A DNA stretch of 11,153 bases from Candidatus Poseidoniales archaeon (GTDB lineage: Archaea; Thermoplasmatota; Poseidoniia; Poseidoniales; Poseidoniaceae), in the NCBI GenBank assembly GCA_009887135.1, contig QXYA01000044.1:1-11153 (forward strand), written 5' to 3'. The notes beneath the pieces were generated by a model. That model ran no database searches. It was given only the letters and a program-made list of their open reading frames with translations, and was not told the DNA's origin. The position numbers and the translations under genes are program-made. Below, in pieces: positions 6,651-11,153 of this stretch. The number at the start of each line of letters is the position of its first letter. Position 1 is the stretch's first letter.

Positions 6651-8084
6651 TTATTGAGAGGGAAGACCTCTCTCAATATCTCGTCCTAGTTCAACTACAC
6701 GTTCGATATACGAATCAAGACTCTGTTCTGAAATCTGATTGTTGGAAATGACCGAACGAAGAATAATTTGTCCCTTAATTGTGCTCTTACTGACCATAAA
6801 TCGTCCGTCTTGCAACAATCTATGGCGCAATTCTGCATTGAGTTCGTTAAGATCTTCTGGTGCAGTATCTCCTACGTAACGGAAGCATACGTTCGTCCAC
6901 ATACGGGATGAGGCCATCTCTAATTCCGGTGTTTCTTCGACTTTGAGTTCAAGATACGTTGCAAGTTCCATGAATCGATCGACGAGAGATGCCCAACCAG
7001 CATCTCCAATTTCACGCCATGCCAACCATAGTTTCAGTGCATCATTACGCCGACCACATTGTAGGGAATAGCGTCCAAGGTCAACATCCTCTGATTCGCC
7101 GTGATACAAATAGTGAGCTTCAGTACCTGTTGAGCATACTTGACGCAGAATAGATGCATCCTTGACGATAAAGGCTGAACAGATTAACGGTACTCCCATC
7201 ATCTTGTGAGCATCCCAGCAAAAACTGTCTGCAAGATCCAGTCCATCCATCAAAGACCGATATTGATTCGAGAGCAAACATGCACCACCCCAAGCAGCAT
7301 CAACGTGCATCCAAAGATTGTATCGATGAGATATTTCTGCTAAAGGCCTCAGTGGGTCGAAAGAACCTCTGACAGTTGTACCACTGGTAGCAAGAACTGC
7401 AAATGGACGTTGACCCGCTTGTAAGGCCCTTTCAATTTCTTCTTCGAGTGAATCTGGACGCATTCTACCGTCTTCATCACAACGTACTTTTATCAAATTC
7501 AGGAATCCTATGCCAATGACATTGGCTGCTATGCTGTATGAATAATGCGCTTCTTCGGAGACAAAAACTACGGAATTACGGCCATCAAACCCAAGAGAGG
7601 ATGATTTTTGGTCCATTGATTGCCTTGCACAAAGTAATCCGAGTAAATTACCGTTTGAACCACCCGTGGTGAGTGTACCTTTGGAAGTTGAAAATCCAGC
7701 AAGTTCTCCCATCCGCGTAAGTATCGTCGATTCAATCAGCGTGGCCATTGGTGCGATTTCGTAGGTATACATCGCAGTATTCGTAGCTGCAGTAACCAAT
7801 TCTCCTGCAATCGAGGCAACTGACAAGCCTCCCCACAACGGATTCATGAAACCAGGGGCTGTTGTGTGCACTGAATGGCGAAGGACAGAATCGATATCAT
7901 CGAGAGCAGATTGGATCCCGTGCCCTTCGATAGGGAGTTTTAGGTCAATCGTTTTGCGTAGGGAATCATGCGGTAAGCCGTTACGAATGATGTCGAACTG
8001 TTGAGAATGATTTAGGAACTCTTTCACTCGATTTAGCACTTCATCTAGAAAAGCATCAACGCCCATGTAACCATTGCTGTCCAA
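6651..8084 (-). CDS. PLP-dependent group II amino-acid decarboxylase (substrate unknown)
   Basis: This 477-residue protein belongs to the aromatic-L-amino-acid/glutamate/cysteine-sulfinate decarboxylase family. Visible landmarks are GFMNPLWGG (78-86), TNTAMYTYEIAP (101-112), TTGGSNGNLLGLLCAR (139-154) and EEAHYS with PLP-stacking His180. They continue with HVDAAWGG with Asp262, DAHKMMGVP with the Schiff-base Lys294, and LQCGRRNDALKLWLAWREIG (341-360). The TYEIAP and LQCGR-DALKLW blocks resemble the GAD/CSAD branch more than DOPA decarboxylase. Products such as beta-alanine, GABA or hypotaurine are therefore possible, but the substrate cannot be read from the sequence. The start used is TTG at 8084-8082. 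An ATG at 8066-8064 (residue 7) is equally acceptable, and an in-frame TGA lies four codons upstream of the TTG. It is divergent from the thiamine regulator and 46 bases ahead of gcvT, so it may be co-transcribed with the gcv genes. Confidence 0.92.
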   Translation of the reverse strand: MDSNGYMGVDAFLDEVLNRVKEFLNHSQQFDIIRNGLPHDSLRKTIDLKLPIEGHGIQSALDDIDSVLRHSVHTTAPGFMNPLWGGLSVASIAGELVTAATNTAMYTYEIAPMATLIESTILTRMGELAGFSTSKGTLTTGGSNGNLLGLLCARQSMDQKSSSLGFDGRNSVVFVSEEAHYSYSIAANVIGIGFLNLIKVRCDEDGRMRPDSLEEEIERALQAGQRPFAVLATSGTTVRGSFDPLRPLAEISHRYNLWMHVDAAWGGACLLSNQYRSLMDGLDLADSFCWDAHKMMGVPLICSAFIVKDASILRQVCSTGTEAHYLYHGESEDVDLGRYSLQCGRRNDALKLWLAWREIGDAGWASLVDRFMELATYLELKVEETPELEMASSRMWTNVCFRYVGDTAPEDLNELNAELRHRLLQDGRFMVSKSTIKGQIILRSVISNNQISEQSLDSYIERVVELGRDIERGLPSQ

Positions 8085-8103
8085 TGGGGTCTTTCAACGT
8101 CCC

Positions 8104-8155
8104 TATCTGATTCCCAACTGAATCTATTTATGCATAATGCATTATCTGATAAATA
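8104..8155. promoter_or_regulatory. Divergent promoter/operator candidate between decarboxylase and thiamine regulator
   Basis: The 102-base spacer between divergent starts at 8084 and 8187 contains inverted TATA-like boxes: TATTTAT at 8125-8131 (ATAAATA on the minus strand) and ATAAATA at 8149-8155 on the plus strand. Overlapping the left box and extending into the gap is TTATGCATAATGCATTA (8128-8144), two overlapping perfect 10-base palindromes. TATCTGAT occurs twice as a direct repeat, at 8104-8111 and 8143-8150. A start about 25 bases from each box gives short leaders to both genes. The regulator encoded next door is the obvious candidate to bind here, but that is inference. Confidence 0.5.
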
Positions 8156-8186
8156 CATTGAATAACCTGGGCCTTTTCCTAACAAT

Positions 8187-9050
8187 ATGCTAGGAGAGAC
8201 TGGAGACAAATGGCTCAACCGTTTACATATGCAATTAGCTCGTGAATTACGATCACAAGGATGGTCTCAAATGGAGATTGCCGCTATGCTTGGAACAACA
8301 CAAAGTACTGTCTCACGGCAATATCAAAAGCCAATTCTTGAGTTACCAGGGTCTGCTGATGCTCTTACAATCGATGGCTGGGCAAAGGAAATCGCTTCAG
8401 GTTTGATTTCGAGCGGTCCAGATGAAACCCTTCTTCGACAACGATTCGTCATTGAATTTCAATTCGGAAATAATCAAGTTCTTCGATATGACAAAACGTT
8501 TACTGGAATGGATCTCGATGCAGATCAAAAGGAACAAGCAATGGTTCGACGACTCGAATGGGCAATCAGTCGCCTTGATTCGAAATTGATATTACCGGTT
8601 ATTCCTCAAGTCGGTTTGAATATTGCATCTTGCATGGACAATGCTTCATCCACAGAAGATGTCGCTTCAGTTCCAGGAAAAGTTACAGCAGTGGGTGATG
8701 TGTTAAGGACACATAGCAGACCTGAATTTGGCTCATCCAAAACTCTTGCTAGGATCTTGTTAGATGTTCGAAAGATGGATGCGAGTAAGAACTCAATCAT
8801 TAACATTCGACCTCCAGGTGACCATGAAGGGACTGATATCGATGCAGTTCGTGACGCTTGTGACCAACTTGGGTGGACGCTTGCAGATGGCGATAGAGAT
8901 GGCATCGAACAAATGGATGGAGCAATAGATGCCATTCTAGATATCGGAGACTTTGGCTGGGAACCTTCACTCTATGTCCTTGCAAGCAATCCGCTCGAAG
9001 TCGTGGATCGATGCCACAACCTGATTCACGCTTTGGGGGTATCGAACTGA
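8187..9050 (+). CDS. thiR: HTH-ThiN transcriptional regulator of thiamine genes (ThiR-like)
   Basis: This 287-residue protein joins a DNA-binding helix-turn-helix to a ThiN-type domain. Residues 13-46 contain ELRSQGWSQMEIAAMLGTTQ and STVSRQY, a good HTH with the recognition helix at TTQSTVSRQY. Residues about 137-283 match the ThiN (thiamine phosphate synthase-like) fold: IPQVGLNIASCM, TEDVASVPGKVTAVGDVL, PEFGSSKTLARILLDVRK, IINIRPP and ILDIGDFGWEPSLYVLASNPLEVV. In catalytic ThiN I recall an Arg-His pair before LAR; here it reads Lys-Thr, consistent with a sensor rather than an enzyme. Archaeal HTH-ThiN proteins of this kind are described as ThiR repressors responding to a thiamine phosphate ligand. 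It heads a thiamine transport operon, which fits. No Shine-Dalgarno precedes the ATG. The TATA-like ATAAATA at 8149-8155 predicts a leader of under ten bases. Confidence 0.9.
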   Translation: MLGETGDKWLNRLHMQLARELRSQGWSQMEIAAMLGTTQSTVSRQYQKPILELPGSADALTIDGWAKEIASGLISSGPDETLLRQRFVIEFQFGNNQVLRYDKTFTGMDLDADQKEQAMVRRLEWAISRLDSKLILPVIPQVGLNIASCMDNASSTEDVASVPGKVTAVGDVLRTHSRPEFGSSKTLARILLDVRKMDASKNSIINIRPPGDHEGTDIDAVRDACDQLGWTLADGDRDGIEQMDGAIDAILDIGDFGWEPSLYVLASNPLEVVDRCHNLIHALGVSN

Positions 9051-10159
9051 AAATACAAGTGATTGTTTCATTATTGATCGTTAGCCTATCCTTCAGTGGA
9101 TGTCTTGGCACTTCGAATGAAGAACTTGTATGCAATGATGGCAAGGATACAGGCGATGATTGTGTACTGACAATAGTCACATACGATATTATTGCCATCA
9201 CAGATGATGTTCTAAATGAATTTACGAATCAGACTGGTTTCGAAGTTCGTATGATTCGTACTGATGACGCAGGCGGTATTCTCGAACATCTTTTGCTTAC
9301 AAAAGACAGCCCGCAAGCAGATTTAGCGCTTGGTCTCGACAATACATATCTCCAGACAGCGTTCCAATTTGATTTGCTAGCAGATCATGATGCCCAAATT
9401 CCAAACCTCGACTCCAAGGCCACGACACCTTACAGTGGGAATAAAGCAGTTCCCTTTGACCAAGGTTATATCTGTCTAAATGCAGATACTCAAGCATTGA
9501 GTGAAAATAATCTCTCTTTCCCAACTACACTCGAAGAACTAACAGCTCCTGAATGGAACGGGAAAACTGCATTCCCTAGCCCAGTTACATCATCCCCTGG
9601 AAGAGCATTCATGGTTGCAACCATTGACTACTTTGAGCAACAATCAAGCAATACAACTGCATTTGATTGGTGGGCAGACATGGCAGAAAATGATGCAATA
9701 TTTACAACCGGATGGACTGAAGCATACGAAACCCACTACACGGGAGGATACGGAATATGGAATGAAGGTCACATAGGTGATGCATGGCTCACAGTATCTT
9801 ACTGCCACTCTCCTGGAGTCGAAGCCTATTATGGTGGAAATTCAACGATCTCAGCTGCTGTCGATATCGACTACGCTTCATTTTCACAAGTAGAATATGC
9901 AGCATCTGTCAATGGTGGAGGTTCTAAGAATGCCGTCAACGCATTCATTGAATTCCTACTCACCGATGGAGTGAATACGAACATGCCTGAAAACAATTTG
10001 ATGTATTCAGTTTTGGAGGGCGAGGACCTCCCTGAAACCGACGGCTACAGATATCACAGCCCTGTTCCAACTCAGCCATCAACCATTGAAATGGATCGCA
10101 TCGGTCAAGAAATGGATGATTGGCTTAAGGAATGGCGTGATTCTACAAACTCAATTTGA
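9011..10159 (+). CDS. thiB: Thiamine ABC transporter substrate-binding lipoprotein (ThiB-like)
   Basis: This is an extracellular binding protein that captures thiamine or a thiamine phosphate for an ABC importer. A hydrophobic signal ends in the lipobox SFSGC, with the lipid-anchored Cys at residue 31 of the ATG form. The mature part resembles ThiB/TbpA: LTIVTYD near its start, DDAGGILEHLL, ADLALGLDN, VPFDQGYICLN, SSPGRAFMVATI, TTGWTEAY and LTVSYCHSPGVEAYYG. A Cys-bounded acidic loop (CNDGKDTGDDC) follows the anchor, and four N-X-S/T sequons are present. The coordinates use the ATG at 9011, which overlaps the regulator by 40 bases. A CTG at 9047 is attractive: it overlaps the regulator stop as CTGA, has GGGGGT six bases upstream, and gives a textbook signal peptide, MKIQVIVSLLIVSLSFSGC. 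The permease gene follows after nine bases. Confidence 0.9.
   Translation: MPQPDSRFGGIELKIQVIVSLLIVSLSFSGCLGTSNEELVCNDGKDTGDDCVLTIVTYDIIAITDDVLNEFTNQTGFEVRMIRTDDAGGILEHLLLTKDSPQADLALGLDNTYLQTAFQFDLLADHDAQIPNLDSKATTPYSGNKAVPFDQGYICLNADTQALSENNLSFPTTLEELTAPEWNGKTAFPSPVTSSPGRAFMVATIDYFEQQSSNTTAFDWWADMAENDAIFTTGWTEAYETHYTGGYGIWNEGHIGDAWLTVSYCHSPGVEAYYGGNSTISAAVDIDYASFSQVEYAASVNGGGSKNAVNAFIEFLLTDGVNTNMPENNLMYSVLEGEDLPETDGYRYHSPVPTQPSTIEMDRIGQEMDDWLKEWRDSTNSI
9035..9040 (+). promoter_or_regulatory. Ribosome binding site pointing to a CTG start for thiB
   Basis: GGGGGT, one wobble-tolerated change from GGAGGT, lies six bases before CTG at 9047-9049. That spacing is right for initiation at CTG and wrong for the ATG at 9011 or the GTG at 9059. 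It is the strongest Shine-Dalgarno candidate in this junction. Confidence 0.4.
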
Positions 10160-10168
10160 GTTGAAACC

Positions 10169-11153
10169 ATGTCATTGCGTACTATTCGAAGTGTGCCGAT
10201 AGTGGTGTACTTGGGATTGATTTTGATTCCAATATATCTCGCTGTCCAACGATTAATGGATGTGACGGGAAAATCACCATTTGCTGCAATCTTCTCATTA
10301 CCAGACCATCCTTTGGGTAGTGAAGCGCTCTATTTTTCATTCATTCAAGCATTACTTTCTGCAGGACTCACTCTTACAATCGGCTTACCTATCGCATGGT
10401 GGCTAGGCAGACATCAGTGGAAGCATCTGAACATTATCAGAGCAGCATTAACCCTTCCTTTTGTGACTCCAACCATCGTAGCAGCAATGGGATTTCTTGC
10501 TCTTTTCAAAACCGGCGGCCCTATTGAATCGATTGGAATAGATCTCAGATTTGAAACCGGATTAATTGGTTGGCTATCGGATGCAACTGGTATCGAAAAC
10601 TCTGGCCACATTATTGCCTTATTGCTGGCCCATGCTTGGTTTAATCTCGCTCTTGTCATTCGTTTCGTGGAGCCCAAGATTGCCACAATACCTCCACGAT
10701 TTGAGGAGTCTATTCGCTTGCTACCTATCGGAAAAACTCGATTAAGTCGGGCGAGATATTTTTGGTGGCCAATGTTGAGAACATCTATTGGTTCAGCTTT
10801 TCTTTTCACATTCATATTTTCATTCACCTCATTTGCTTTGGTTCGATGGCTTGCCCCAGACATGTGGACTCTCGAAGCATTGATGGCTGTAGAAGGTGGA
10901 GCCGCGGGCATTCATAATTACAGAACAGAAGCGAGTTTACTGGTTCTTGGTGGAGCAACATTACAAGGAATCATCCTTCTTTTTGCTCTTGGTTTAGCGG
11001 GATATTGGCAACAACAACAGTCAATATCCAATGATATTGTATCGGAATCTTTTGCACGCAAAACAGCGGGAAGAGCATCACTGTTTGCACGATTAGGTGT
11101 CTCTTTCGCCCTTTTGTTTGCACTCGCCCCATTGGGTTCTATGCTCCTCTCCT
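10169..11153 (+). CDS. thiP: Thiamine ABC transporter permease, N-terminal part (ThiP-like)
   Basis: The frame opens at ATG 10169, nine bases after the thiB-like stop, and stays open to the right edge, giving 328 residues so far. Hydrophobic segments lie near 10-27, 56-79, 92-113, 147-167, 207-227, 254-278 and from 311 onward. The stretch FEESIRLLPIGKTRLSRARYFWWP (178-201) is the EAA loop that docks onto the ATPase: Glu-Glu-Ser replaces Glu-Ala-Ala, the conserved Gly is kept, and it ends in the usual Trp-Pro. ALTLPFVTPTIVAAMGFLALF (93-113), LLAHAWFNLALVIRF and FSFTSFALV match ThiP-type permeases. These normally carry two fused permease halves of about 500-550 residues, so the second half lies beyond the window, probably followed by the ATPase gene. 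No strong ribosome binding site is seen, and translation may be coupled to the upstream gene. Confidence 0.88.
   Translation, partial: MSLRTIRSVPIVVYLGLILIPIYLAVQRLMDVTGKSPFAAIFSLPDHPLGSEALYFSFIQALLSAGLTLTIGLPIAWWLGRHQWKHLNIIRAALTLPFVTPTIVAAMGFLALFKTGGPIESIGIDLRFETGLIGWLSDATGIENSGHIIALLLAHAWFNLALVIRFVEPKIATIPPRFEESIRLLPIGKTRLSRARYFWWPMLRTSIGSAFLFTFIFSFTSFALVRWLAPDMWTLEALMAVEGGAAGIHNYRTEASLLVLGGATLQGIILLFALGLAGYWQQQQSISNDIVSESFARKTAGRASLFARLGVSFALLFALAPLGSMLLS

Noticed and set aside
8606..9201. Two minus-strand open frames (8606-8935 and 8800-9201)
   Set aside because: They are antisense to the HTH-ThiN regulator and the start of the thiamine-binding protein, both strongly supported by family motifs.
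10414..10911. 165-residue open frame on the minus strand
   Set aside because: It lies wholly inside the plus-strand permease gene, whose motifs and membrane segments are clear; the antisense product is basic and low in recognisable features.
1..11153. CRISPR array, insertion sequence, tRNA or rRNA
   Set aside because: No regularly spaced repeats, transposase motifs, terminal inverted repeats or tRNA-like cloverleaf pattern were seen; nearly all sequence is accounted for by metabolic and transport genes.

Overview
The window looks like ordinary chromosomal DNA from a mesophilic archaeon. The most likely source is a marine Thermoplasmatota/Euryarchaeota lineage of the Marine Group II (Poseidoniales) type; that placement is inferred from gene content, and no 16S or marker comparison was possible. 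Archaeal signs are a stand-alone ATP-pyrophosphatase subunit of GMP synthase, an archaeal-style PurE, an HTH-ThiN thiamine regulator, TATA-like boxes 20-45 bases upstream of several starts, and a lipoprotein carrying N-glycosylation sequons. Genes are tightly packed, with 1-9 base gaps and 4-base start/stop overlaps.

Layout: (1) 1-1427, minus strand: purE followed after one base by guaAB, a purine-synthesis pair; guaAB loses only the last two bases of its stop codon at the window edge. (2) 1489-2558: two small uncharacterised membrane proteins transcribed divergently from a 62-base spacer with a palindromic TATA element. (3) 2540-8084, minus strand: a PLP-dependent group II amino-acid decarboxylase, then gcvT, gcvPA and gcvPB of the glycine cleavage system. 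The H protein and dihydrolipoamide dehydrogenase are not in the window. (4) 8085-8186: a divergent promoter region with overlapping palindromes and inverted TATA-like boxes. (5) 8187-11153, plus strand: an HTH-ThiN regulator, a ThiB-like thiamine-binding lipoprotein and the first part of a ThiP-like permease, i.e. a thiamine uptake operon that runs off the right edge.

Functionally, the purine genes make IMP precursors and GMP. The gcv genes split glycine into CO2, ammonia and a one-carbon unit on tetrahydrofolate, which can feed purine synthesis. The thiamine operon suggests salvage of external thiamine under control of a ThiN-type sensor. I saw no mobile element, CRISPR array, tRNA or rRNA, and no clear sign of a new multi-gene system. 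The most interesting points are the palindromic spacer at 8104-8155, a possible CTG start for the thiamine-binding lipoprotein, the changed active-site residue in PurE, a hairpin covering the gcvPA ribosome binding site, and the two unknown membrane proteins.
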